Source: Paenirhizobium selenitireducens ATCC BAA-1503
GTDB taxonomy: Bacteria; Pseudomonadota; Alphaproteobacteria; Rhizobiales; Rhizobiaceae
Assembly: GCF_000518785.1 (NCBI RefSeq)
Contig: NZ_JAEG01000022.1
Location: 1-41,992 of the forward strand
Length of the DNA stretch: 41,992 nucleotides
Direction of reading: 5' to 3'
The notes under the pieces are model-generated. The model saw only the letters and a list, made by a program, of their open reading frames with translations. It searched no databases and had not been told where the DNA came from. The translations under genes and the position numbers were made by a program. Shown in pieces: positions 25,310 through 33,446 of the stretch (the first letter of the stretch is position 1; each line of letters starts with the position of its first letter).

Positions 25310-25838
25310 GGATTGACCGACGTCATGATGCAGATACTTGGCGACTGGAGAGACTGTCGGAGAGGTCGGTGATGCCGCCTTAACTCTGTCCAGTCTGCGG
25401 CGCTCCAGGTTGGTCCCAGAGCGAGAACCTGAAACGGCAACCGACATGCCCCCAGCGTGGCCTCTCCACCCGTAGCTGGGCGACATTCCATGTACCAATG
25501 CCGATCTGCGAGAACGGTCGGCCCGCAATCGTTTCGGAGCCGATCAAAAAGGGTTACAGAACGAGGCGCTGGCCGCGATCACACAGAGACTGCCGTCGAG
25601 CAGCACGACCGGCGCACTGGACGATTCAATGATCGCAAGCGCCAGACTGAGCGAGGCTTGGGGATCGAGCGGTATGACTATTGTCATTGTGTGTCCTTTC
25701 GGCCAGAGGCTCGCGGTGCGACGGCAGATTGCCGCCGAAATGCCTGCGGCTGACGGAAGCGAAGAAGCGCTCGATTCGAGGAGCCGGGCGACACCTGCCC
25801 ACCTCGACAGGGCGATGATCTGCCCCCGCCCCCGCTCC
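25310..25838. other. Gap between VIT gene and GH130 gene
   Basis: The two flanking genes converge here. Apart from the PAS-kinase remnant listed separately, no gene or clear terminator was found. Long plus-strand frames crossing this gap are antisense shadows of the GH130 gene. Confidence 0.45.
25440..25687 (-). pseudogene. PAS-domain sensor kinase, frameshifted 5' fragment
   Basis: On the minus strand from 25687 the frame reads MTIVIPLDPQASLSLALAII and APVVLLDGSLCVIAASASFC, then meets a stop at 25544-25546. The homology continues in another frame (ETIAGRPFSQIGIGTWNVAQ). This is the amino terminus of a rhizobial PAS histidine kinase as I recall the family (ESSSAPVVLLDG...SFC, then GAGEWN-type segment). 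AAAGGA precedes the ATG, so it was once a real gene. Everything beyond about 80 codons is missing. The family call is from memory of motifs. Confidence 0.5.
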
Positions 25839-27140
25839 CTACGTCGAAGCCATCGCCTTCAGCAGGGCGCCGATGCCGATGGTGGCGAAGTTGGAATAGG
25901 TGTCGCAGACGGCATAGGGCAGGACGATCAGGTCGTTGTGGCGCAAGGCGCCGCAGGTGTAGACGACGTTCGGCACATAACCCTCCCGTTCGGTCGGCTC
26001 CGGCCGCAGCAGGGGTTCGATGGAACGCGCGAGGATCTTCGACGGGTCGCGCTTGTCGAGAAGCGTGGCGCCGATCGAATAGCGCCGCACCGGGCCGACC
26101 CCGTGGGTCAGCAGCAGCCAGCCCTCGTCGAGCTCGATCGGCGAGCCGCAATTACCGATCTGCACGAACTCCCAAGGGAGCTTCGGCGACATCAGCTTTT
26201 CCCCGCCATCCCAGTGATAGAGATCGTCGGAATAGATGAGGTACAGGTTCTCGTTGTCCTGCCGCGCCACCATGGCATATCTGCCGCCGATCTTGCGGGG
26301 AAAGAGCGCCATGCCCTTGTTGCGCGCCGCACTACCCTTGAGCGGCGTCATGCGGAAAGTGACGAAGTCCGTGGTCTCGATCAGCTCGGAGCGGATCGCC
26401 ACGCCGCTATAGGCGGTGTAGGTGGCGTAATAGGTCTTCTTCCCCTCGTCCTCGAACAGAACGAAGCGGGCATCCTCGATGCCGTTGGATTGCGCCGGCG
26501 TGACGGGAAAGATCACCCGCTCGCTGACATCGCTGTCGGCCTTGAAGGTCAGATCGATGGCCTCTCCGTCGCCCGCCAGCAAGCCTCCGGTGACCTCAGG
26601 CAGCGAGGCGAGCCGGGCTGGCAGGTCGACCCGAACCGCGCCCTCGGCGGTGATTTCCCCCGACCGGAAGGTCAGCGAGGATATGTGTCCTTCGCCCACG
26701 GCGCGCAGGCTGAGGATGAAGCGCAGTCCGCCGGGCGAGACGCCTGTCTGGTCCGGATGCGGCACGATGCTCGGATTGAACAGCGCTGCGGCCTCGAACG
26801 AATATTCGTTCATGAAATAGGCGCCGATCAGTTGGCGCTGCATCTGGCTGAAGGTCGCATGTCCGGCAAACGCCTCTTCCATGTTGTCGGCGCGCGATTC
26901 GAAGGTCCTGAGCAGATTGCGGTGCCGTCCCTCGAAATTCTCCAGGATCTCGGTGAGCTGGTTCGCCGTGGTCTGCTCGTCGAGGGAAAGCACCCGCTCG
27001 ACGATATGGTTGGCGCGCGACTTGTCTGTCGGATTGAAGTCACGCGGCTCGGTGGCCGGCTTGAAGGGTCGAACGATGACCCTTGCGGAATCGGGGCGGA
27101 GATAGAGGGCCTGGCGGTTCAGGAAAGTGCGGTGGGACAA
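25839..27140 (-). CDS. GH130-family glycoside phosphorylase (mannoside-type)
   Basis: A 433-residue five-bladed beta-propeller enzyme. The general-acid segment is SNGIEDARFVLFEDEG (GIED at about 220-223), and GNCGSPIELDEGWLLLTHGVG and YVPNVVYTCGALRHND are also typical of GH130. Characterised members phosphorolyse beta-mannosides to alpha-mannose 1-phosphate. A TTG at 27140, with GAGG six bases before, gives the start MSHRTFLNRQALYLRPD; longer frames run into the upstream gene. It follows the GT4 gene by 46 bases and is probably co-transcribed with it. Which beta-mannoside is cleaved cannot be told from sequence. Confidence 0.88.
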   Translation of the reverse strand: MSHRTFLNRQALYLRPDSARVIVRPFKPATEPRDFNPTDKSRANHIVERVLSLDEQTTANQLTEILENFEGRHRNLLRTFESRADNMEEAFAGHATFSQMQRQLIGAYFMNEYSFEAAALFNPSIVPHPDQTGVSPGGLRFILSLRAVGEGHISSLTFRSGEITAEGAVRVDLPARLASLPEVTGGLLAGDGEAIDLTFKADSDVSERVIFPVTPAQSNGIEDARFVLFEDEGKKTYYATYTAYSGVAIRSELIETTDFVTFRMTPLKGSAARNKGMALFPRKIGGRYAMVARQDNENLYLIYSDDLYHWDGGEKLMSPKLPWEFVQIGNCGSPIELDEGWLLLTHGVGPVRRYSIGATLLDKRDPSKILARSIEPLLRPEPTEREGYVPNVVYTCGALRHNDLIVLPYAVCDTYSNFATIGIGALLKAMAST

Positions 27141-27186
27141 AATTGCCTCGAAGTGTTCTGGCTGGGAATGGAGGTCGGCGACGCGC

Positions 27187-29460
27187 TCAGGCGCGCCGCT
27201 CGACGGCGCCGGGATGGCGCCCGCGGATGCGCAGGAGCTGGCGGATTTCGACGCTGCTGACGAGCAGGCAGATGACGGATTCCGCACCCCGGTTCTGGTT
27301 GGCACGGTCGGCATGCAGGCCGTCCAGGCAGGCGCCCGTCTCGTCGTCGATGAGCGGCACGGCAATATCGTTACTGCCGGTGAACCAGCCGAACACGCGC
27401 AGGGCCGCGTCGCGCCACTCGCCGTCGCCCGTCACGCGCCATGCGGCGATGCAGGCGGAAATCGTCGCGGTGGCCTCGACCGGCTGCTGATCGAACAGGC
27501 GCGGCGTCTCGCGCACATCGTAGAAGCCTTCCGTGCCGACGGGCCTGAAATGGCCCTGGGGGGCGGTCTGCCGCGACATCAGCCATTGCAGGGTGCGAAT
27601 GCCCGCCTCCACATAGCGCGGCGTTTCGGTCGCGACGCCGGTGACGATCAGCGCTTCCGAGAGCCGCGCATTGTCATAGGACAGACCTTCCTCGAACCAC
27701 ATCCAGCCCGGCGTCTCGACAAAGGCGATGAGCGCGAGCAGCCGTTCGGCGAGCGCGCGGCGCAGGCGCGCCGCGGTCCGGTCGTCAGGGTTCTGGCCGC
27801 AATAGCCGTTGAGACCGAGCAAGGTGAAGGCCCAGGCGCGCGGCGAGGAAAAGCCCTCGACGGCATCCAGCGCGCGGGGGAAGAGCGCCGAGGCCCAGGC
27901 CCGTCGCCCCTGGTCCTTGTCGCTGGATGCGCAGATGCCGAGCGCCCAGAGCGTGCGCCCGTGGCTGTCTTCCGAGCCCTGATCCTCCAGCCAGTTGCGG
28001 CTGAAGCCCATGAAGTTGCGGAAACGTCCGGTGTCGGGGTTCCAGGCGTGCTGGACGAAGGCGGCGAAGCGGGAGGCGAGCGGCTCGGGCAGAACCTTTT
28101 CGCCGTGCGAAGACAGGCCGCAGGCGAGGATCAGCGCGCGTGCATTGTCGTCGACGCAATAACCGTGCGCGCGGTCCGGCACGGAGTGGACGGCGTGCTG
28201 GTAGATCCCGGTATCGTCGCACATCGACAGAAGATGCTGCAGATTGAGGGCGGGTTCGCTGGACTGGGCGGTCTGTGCGACGGAGGCGGCCGGCGCGACC
28301 AGCCTGAGCGGCTGGCTGCGCAGCGCGGCGGTGAAGCTCGCCATGTATTTCCCGGCCGTGCGTTCCCAGGTCATCGAGCGGCTGCTGGCATAGGCTCGCT
28401 CGCGCATCGCCTGCCGGCGGGGAGCGTCGCTCAGCAACTGGGCGATGGCGCAGGCGGTCTCGATGGGCGCATTGAACGGCACGAGGCAGCCGCGGCCGTC
28501 GGCCAGCAGCTCCTCCGCATGCCAGTAGGGGGTCGAGACGACGGCCTTGCCGAGCCCGAAGCTGTAGGCCAGCGTGCCCGAGGTCATCTGGGCCTCGTTG
28601 AGATAGGGCGTGACGTAGACGTCGCACATCGAGATGAAGTCGAGCAGCATCGGCAGGTCGACGAACTGGTCGAGGAAGACGACCCTGTCCCCGACGCCGA
28701 GCGCCTCGGCGCGCGCCTTGAGGCTTTCGCGATAGGCTTCGCCCTTGTCGCGCAGCAGGTTGGGATGGGTGGCGCCGAGCACCACATAGACCGCATCGGG
28801 GCAGGTTTCGAGGATGACCGGCATGGCATCGATCATCACCTCGATGCCTTTGTTGGGCGACAGCAGCCCGAAGGTCAGGATCACGGCCTTGCCGGTGAAG
28901 CCGAGCTTCTGCTTGGCGAAATCCGGCTCGCTGAAGGGCACGTCCGGAATGCCGTGGGCGATCACGTCGATCTTCGCCGCCGGAACGCCATAGACCGTCT
29001 GCAGCAGTTCGCGCCCCTTTTCCGCCATCACGACGATGCGCGAGGACACCGAGACGATCTGCTGCAGCACGACCCTCTGCACCGGATCGGGTTCCGACAG
29101 CACGGTATGCAGCGTCGTCACGATCGGCATCTTCAGGCGCAGCAGAAGTGCCATGATGTTGGAGCCTGCCTCGCCGCCAAAGATCCCGAATTCATGCTGC
29201 AGCGAGACCACGTCATAACCGCCGGCATTCAGCTGGTCGGCCGCCGCCACATATTCCGGCAGAACCTCGTCATGGATCTCGGCCACCACCTGCGGCGGGT
29301 AGAGATAGGTGTGGTCCTTGTCCGTCATGGCGACGATAGAGGTCTGGATCGCGCCGAAGGACGTCGACATCGCCTGCTGAAGGTCGCTGCTGAAGGTTGC
29401 GATGCCGCAGCGCCGCGGCAGGGAGTTGCCAATGATGGCCAGACGTTTGAACGTGCTCAT
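27187..29460 (-). CDS. GT4 glycosyltransferase fused to a helical toroid domain
   Basis: A 757-residue two-domain protein. Residues 1-390 are a GT-B glycosyltransferase of family GT4: amino-terminal loop NSLPRRCGIATFSSDL, VVSLQHEFGIFGG, and donor site GLLSPNKGIEVMIDAM with the following VTPYLNEAQMTSGTLAYSFG. After a linker (about 390-410), residues 410-757 resemble an alpha/alpha toroid (HGYCVDDNARALILACG, RTLWALGIC, WFEEGLSYDNARLSEALI). Donor and acceptor are unknown; pairing with GH130 suggests mannosides. No membrane helix is seen. Its ATG at 29460 follows an AGGGAAT-type ribosome site. Confidence 0.9.
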   Translation of the reverse strand: MSTFKRLAIIGNSLPRRCGIATFSSDLQQAMSTSFGAIQTSIVAMTDKDHTYLYPPQVVAEIHDEVLPEYVAAADQLNAGGYDVVSLQHEFGIFGGEAGSNIMALLLRLKMPIVTTLHTVLSEPDPVQRVVLQQIVSVSSRIVVMAEKGRELLQTVYGVPAAKIDVIAHGIPDVPFSEPDFAKQKLGFTGKAVILTFGLLSPNKGIEVMIDAMPVILETCPDAVYVVLGATHPNLLRDKGEAYRESLKARAEALGVGDRVVFLDQFVDLPMLLDFISMCDVYVTPYLNEAQMTSGTLAYSFGLGKAVVSTPYWHAEELLADGRGCLVPFNAPIETACAIAQLLSDAPRRQAMRERAYASSRSMTWERTAGKYMASFTAALRSQPLRLVAPAASVAQTAQSSEPALNLQHLLSMCDDTGIYQHAVHSVPDRAHGYCVDDNARALILACGLSSHGEKVLPEPLASRFAAFVQHAWNPDTGRFRNFMGFSRNWLEDQGSEDSHGRTLWALGICASSDKDQGRRAWASALFPRALDAVEGFSSPRAWAFTLLGLNGYCGQNPDDRTAARLRRALAERLLALIAFVETPGWMWFEEGLSYDNARLSEALIVTGVATETPRYVEAGIRTLQWLMSRQTAPQGHFRPVGTEGFYDVRETPRLFDQQPVEATATISACIAAWRVTGDGEWRDAALRVFGWFTGSNDIAVPLIDDETGACLDGLHADRANQNRGAESVICLLVSSVEIRQLLRIRGRHPGAVERRA

Positions 29461-30000
29461 TCCGGTATTCCCTTCGTGCAGGATCAGTTGTGAGCGAGCC
29501 GGCTCTCAGTTTTCGCAAGTCACGGAGAGCCGCTCCGGCGAATGCCTGACTGAACAATTTCAAATATTTTCTCATATTGCGCGCGACTAAACTCACGGAA
29601 ACAATGTATTGTTCCCGCGCGCAAAGATTATTATTTGAATAAATAGGCCCACATATTATGTGCGTGCCTCATTAATATCACAAATATCTCTGACAATAAG
29701 ACCGAAATAAGATTTCGAGTTCCGAATTGCATCGTCGGAGACAGGCTCGGTTTCTTCCGCCCTGCGCAATGCAATTGCTCTCGACTTGCGCTCGGGACGA
29801 ACCGGTCGGGCGAAGCGCGCCCTCCGATAGCAGGCTATCGCGACTTTTGCAGGCGGGGCGGAAAAGCCCTCGGCCACGACGCACGCAACGGACGCAGCCA
29901 GGGCGACCATGCCTTTGCCGTGGCGCGCTCGTCGCACCCGGCCCCGGCGTCATTCGCCCGGCTCGCCATCAACCTCGCCATCAACAAGGAATAGGCCCTT
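29461..30000. other. Divergent intergenic region, GT4 operon / AGE gene
   Basis: 540 bases between two divergent genes, partly AT-rich (about 29600-29720). An inverted repeat AACAAT-GT-ATTGTT lies at 29600-29613 and is a plausible operator. Frames of up to 114 codons on both strands are unconvincing. Confidence 0.5.
29600..29613. promoter_or_regulatory. Palindrome AACAATGTATTGTT, candidate operator
   Basis: Two 6-bp arms with a 2-bp centre in the shared promoter region of the GT4/GH130 operon and the AGE gene. The next three bases on each side are GGA and CCC, which extend the symmetry only partly. LacI- or ROK-type operators can look like this; no dedicated regulator is adjacent. Confidence 0.35.
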
Positions 30001-31341
30001 ATGGATCTGCAACGTCTGAAAGACTTCTTCATCGAGGAGGCGCTGCCCAAATGGGCCGTGGCCGCCTATGACGAGCGCCACGGCCAATTCATGGAATCGC
30101 TGAAGCTCGACGGCACGCCGGAGACGACGGGGATCGTCCGCACCCGCACGGCCGCACGGCTGATCTATGTCTACGCCCATGCCACCGTGCTCGGGGTCGC
30201 ACCCGCCGGGTCGCTGCAAAAGGCGGAGCGCGCCTTTGCCAACCTGCATCGCGTTACCTGGAACGCCGGCGCGCGGCCCGGCTATGCGCGCGCCTTCAAC
30301 CGGCTCACCGACGCCGTCACCGATCCGGAACGGGATCTCTACGACAATGCCTGCGTGCTTCTGGCGCTTGCCTGGCTGCTGAAAGCGACGGGCAGACGCC
30401 GGTACCGAGAGCAGATCGAGGCCGCCATTGCCGCGATCGACCAGACGCTCGGCAATCCGGGCGGCGGCTGGGCGGAAGACAGCCTCGGCACCCTGCCGCG
30501 CCGCCAGAACCCGCACATGCACTATCTGGAAGCCAGCCTGGCGCTGTGCGAGACCGGCGGCAACGCCGATTGCCGACAGATGGCCGACCGGCTGCTCACC
30601 CTCTTCCACGCCCGCTTCTTTGACGGTGCGGCAGGGCCGCTGCGCGAGAGCTTCGGTCCGCTATGGGAAGTCGCCGACCGTTACCGGTCCGATCGTCTCG
30701 AGCCCGGGCATATGTGCGAGTGGGTCTGGCTGGTCCGGCGCCATGCCGTGCTGACCGGACAGAAGGACAGCCCGCTCTGCGCGGCCCTTTTGGCGACGGG
30801 CCTCGCCGTCGGCCGGTTCGAGGGCTCGATCTTCCTGCTGGACGAAGTCTTGGCCGACGGCACGCCGCTCTCCAGTCACCGCCGTCTCTGGCCGCAGGTG
30901 GAGATGCTGAAAGCCTTCCTGATGCAGCATCGCGCACTCGGCGACGAGGCCCACCGGCTGGAAGCGGAGGCGGTCGCTGCGGCGCTGTTTGCCTCCTACT
31001 TCTCCGAAGCCCCCGCCGGCTGCTGGCACGACGCGCTCGATCTCGAGGGTAAACCGGTGGCGAAGACGATCCCGGCAAGCTCGCTCTACCACCTCTGGAC
31101 GGCCGTGGCCGAACTGCTGGACAAGACTGACGCGCATCGTCTGTCGGTAGAAGATGAAGCGCTCAGGCTCGGCATCGTCACGGTACGGCCCTCCCGCCTG
31201 CCCGCCGTGGTGGACATCGGCGCTGGATGGACGCGCAGCCGCATCCGAGTTGAATGGGCGGCCCCATCCATCTTCCCGCCTGCCGGGAGCCGGACTGGGA
31301 AACGGTCCGGCAAATCGGCAAGTTCGGCCTATTTCGAATGA
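30001..31341 (+). CDS. AGE-family epimerase/isomerase (mannose isomerase-like)
   Basis: A 446-residue alpha6/alpha6-barrel protein of the N-acylglucosamine 2-epimerase family. Conserved blocks are RQNPHMHYLEA (168-178), EPGHMCEWVWL (234-244) and RLWPQVEMLKAFL, containing the His and Glu residues that do the proton transfer in family members, and SSLYHLW near 360. Relatives interconvert mannose and fructose, N-acetylmannosamine and GlcNAc, or epimerise cellobiose. Mannose isomerase activity would fit the GH130/GT4 neighbours. The protein has about 50 extra basic residues after the domain (GWTRSRIRVEWAAPSIFPP onward), perhaps from loss of the original stop. Confidence 0.85.
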   Translation: MDLQRLKDFFIEEALPKWAVAAYDERHGQFMESLKLDGTPETTGIVRTRTAARLIYVYAHATVLGVAPAGSLQKAERAFANLHRVTWNAGARPGYARAFNRLTDAVTDPERDLYDNACVLLALAWLLKATGRRRYREQIEAAIAAIDQTLGNPGGGWAEDSLGTLPRRQNPHMHYLEASLALCETGGNADCRQMADRLLTLFHARFFDGAAGPLRESFGPLWEVADRYRSDRLEPGHMCEWVWLVRRHAVLTGQKDSPLCAALLATGLAVGRFEGSIFLLDEVLADGTPLSSHRRLWPQVEMLKAFLMQHRALGDEAHRLEAEAVAAALFASYFSEAPAGCWHDALDLEGKPVAKTIPASSLYHLWTAVAELLDKTDAHRLSVEDEALRLGIVTVRPSRLPAVVDIGAGWTRSRIRVEWAAPSIFPPAGSRTGKRSGKSASSAYFE

Positions 31342-31468
31342 CCGACACCCCGAGGCCAGACGCCGGGCCGGGCGGGTACCGGCGGGCGGGCGAGCAGCGG
31401 GCGGATCGCTACCCCTTTGAAATCGTGATGGCATCCACGCTCACCAGCCCACTCTCGCCCTCTCCGCC

Positions 31469-32410
31469 CTATTTCACCTCGTCCAGCAGCCAGCGGGCGC
31501 TGTCGGCGTCGGTGACGATTGCCGTGGCGAGGCCGGCCTTGGCGGTGGCGCGCAGGATGGCGCGCTTGTGCGGTCCGCCCGAGGCGATGATGCGGCTGGG
31601 AATGCCGCGATAGGCCTGAAGGTCGGGCGAAATCACCTGGCGGTTCAGCGGATGGTCGACCGGCCGCCCCTCGGCATCCAGGTAGCGTCCGAGCAGATCG
31701 CCGACTGCACCTGCCGCCACCAGTTCGCCGATATCCGTCTGCGACGGCAGGCCATAGCGCACCTGCAGCGACTTGCCCGTCACGTCGCCGACGCTGAGGA
31801 AGGACAGATCGACGTTCGAACCGTCGCGCAGGAAGTCCTGGAACACCGGCTGGGCCATGATCACGTCATGCGCTTCCTCGCTGCCGGCATAGATCGGTGC
31901 CGCGAAATAGTGGCACTTGGCGTTCAGCACCTTGGCGAAACTGCGGACGATCTCGAAGGTGTTGATCTCCGAACCCCGCGTCAGCCCGCCCATCAGCGAC
32001 CTTATCCGCATGTCCGGCTCGTTCGCGCCGGTCATGTGCTGCACCGTCTCGTGCAGGGTCGCTCCCCAGCCGACGCCGATCGAGCGCGGCTTGCGGTTCA
32101 GCACCACACGGTCGAGGAAGGCGGCGGCGGCGCGGCCAATCACTGCATGCATGTGGGCCGGATCCGACGGGGTCGGCGCGACGACCGCCTCCTCCAGGCC
32201 GAAGCGGCTGCACAGCCGCGCCTCCAGCGCGACGTTTTCGGCGAGCGGCGAACTAAAGCTGATGCGCACCACGCCCTTCTCCAGGGCCTCGCCCAGGAGT
32301 TCGTTCACCCGCCGCCGGGTGAGGCTCATGCGTTCGCCGATCTGCGCCTGGGTCAAACCCTCGACGTGATAGAGCCACGACGCCCGCACCATGAGTTCCT
32401 GATTATCCAA
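31469..32410 (-). CDS. SorC/DeoR-type sugar-binding transcriptional regulator
   Basis: A 313-residue regulator. The helix-turn-helix is at the amino end (YHVEGLTQAQIGERMSLTRR), and the SorC sugar-phosphate domain follows (IGVGWGATLHETVQHM, SLMGGLTRGSE, RIIASGGPHKRAILRA). A TTG at 32410 with GAGGATG eight bases upstream gives a product of the usual SorC length; the ATG 147 bases further upstream would add a non-conserved extension. It is transcribed away from the HAD/ABC operon, and the palindrome at 32441-32454 lies between. The likely effector is a phosphorylated sugar produced by the locus. Confidence 0.88.
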   Translation of the reverse strand: MDNQELMVRASWLYHVEGLTQAQIGERMSLTRRRVNELLGEALEKGVVRISFSSPLAENVALEARLCSRFGLEEAVVAPTPSDPAHMHAVIGRAAAAFLDRVVLNRKPRSIGVGWGATLHETVQHMTGANEPDMRIRSLMGGLTRGSEINTFEIVRSFAKVLNAKCHYFAAPIYAGSEEAHDVIMAQPVFQDFLRDGSNVDLSFLSVGDVTGKSLQVRYGLPSQTDIGELVAAGAVGDLLGRYLDAEGRPVDHPLNRQVISPDLQAYRGIPSRIIASGGPHKRAILRATAKAGLATAIVTDADSARWLLDEVK

Positions 32411-32440
32411 CTTGCATCCTCGACCAAATGTCACACTGAC

Positions 32441-32454
32441 GTAACATATGTAAC
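32441..32454. promoter_or_regulatory. Near-perfect palindrome GTAACATATGTAAC, candidate SorC operator
   Basis: The centre ACATATGT is a perfect 8-bp palindrome, and outer GT/AC add symmetry. It sits 30 bases upstream of the SorC-type regulator start and about 140 bases before the HAD gene, in the shared control region, where autorepression and operon control would be expected. Confidence 0.5.
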
Positions 32455-32593
32455 CTAGAGACACCGCATAGACGACCGCGGAGCCGAAGGCAATTGTCTC
32501 GGAAAGCCCGGCGGTCAGCAACCGATTTGGCGGCGAGGTCAGGGCGTTTCTACGCAACTAGTCCACCAGCCAAGAAACAGGCAGCGGAATTCC

Positions 32594-33313
32594 ATGACGG
32601 CGGATCTTCTCATCTTCGATTGCGACGGCGTGCTGATCGACAGCGAGCCGGTCTCAAGCCGCGTGTTGTGGGAGGTCCTGCAGACTGCCGGCGTGGCGAT
32701 CTCGCATGCCGAGGTCCACCGGCGCTTCACCGGCTATTCGGAAAGCGACGCCCGGCGGATCTGTATCGAGGAGTTGGGGGTCGCCGACGTGGATCAGGCC
32801 TTCGCCGAATGCCGCGACCGTCTCTACGCCGCGTTTTCACACTCGCTTCAGCTGATGCCCGGCATCGCTCCCCTCGTCCGCTCCCTGCCCCAGCGCAAGT
32901 GCGTGGCGTCCAACAGCACGCTGGAGCGCCTGCGCAACAGCCTCGGCCTGTTCGACTTGTGGGACGCGTTCGATCCGAACATCTTCAGCGCCGAAATGGT
33001 CGCGGCGCCGAAGCCGGCGCCCGATCTCTTCCTGCTGTGCGCAGCGACACTCGGCGTCGACCCGGCCCGTTGCCTGGTCGTCGACGACAGCCCGCACGGC
33101 ATCGCCGGCGCGGCGGCGGCCGGAATGCGGGCGATCGGTTTCGTCGATCCGGCCGATCCGCGCGAGGGGCGCCGCGCCGTGCTTGCCGATGCCGGCGCAA
33201 TGCTTGTCGCGACCGGCGCGGACGAGCTTTCGCGCGCTTTCGATGCCGTCCTTTCCGCAGGCCCGCATCCGCATCTGGCCCGGGATCTGCGGGATTTGAC
33301 CGTGCCCGTCTGA
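32594..33313 (+). CDS. HAD-family sugar phosphatase
   Basis: A 239-residue haloacid-dehalogenase-family (HAD-IA) phosphatase. Motif I is FDCDGVLIDSEP (D9 nucleophile, D11 acid/base), motif II is VASNST, motif III is the Lys in KPAPDLF, and motif IV is VVDDSPHGI. The cap is the beta-phosphoglucomutase-type helical cap, so small sugar or polyol phosphates are likely substrates. It heads the operon of the ABC transporter and phosphodiesterase. There it could dephosphorylate the sugar phosphate released from an imported phosphodiester. Confidence 0.9.
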   Translation: MTADLLIFDCDGVLIDSEPVSSRVLWEVLQTAGVAISHAEVHRRFTGYSESDARRICIEELGVADVDQAFAECRDRLYAAFSHSLQLMPGIAPLVRSLPQRKCVASNSTLERLRNSLGLFDLWDAFDPNIFSAEMVAAPKPAPDLFLLCAATLGVDPARCLVVDDSPHGIAGAAAAGMRAIGFVDPADPREGRRAVLADAGAMLVATGADELSRAFDAVLSAGPHPHLARDLRDLTVPV

Positions 33314-33321
33314 GCGATGCC

Positions 33322-33340
33322 CGCCGCGGCCTCCGCGGCG
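33322..33340 (+). repeat. GC-rich hairpin between HAD gene and binding-protein gene
   Basis: CGCCGCGG, a 3-base loop, then CCGCGGCG: an 8-bp perfect stem 8 bases after the HAD stop. No T run follows, so it is more likely an mRNA-stabilising or weak terminator stem than a full terminator. Confidence 0.45.
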
Positions 33341-33446
33341 TGTCCCGTCATGCAAAATTCACGATGCCATTAACAAACCGACACTCGGAACGCGCAAGAG
33401 GACGGTCTCTGTTTTCGAGTGAACCCATCCCAAAAGGAGGATTTCG

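Noticed and set aside
25629..27260. Long plus-strand frame (543 codons)
   Set aside because: It is antisense to the GH130 gene, shows no domain, and its composition is that of a mirror frame in GC-rich DNA.
27127..29493. Plus-strand frame of 788 codons
   Set aside because: It is the antisense shadow of the GT4 gene, whose motifs are unmistakable on the minus strand.
29656..29937. 93-codon minus-strand frame upstream of the AGE gene
   Set aside because: Mixed composition, no ribosome site and no family pattern; it lies in a divergent promoter region.
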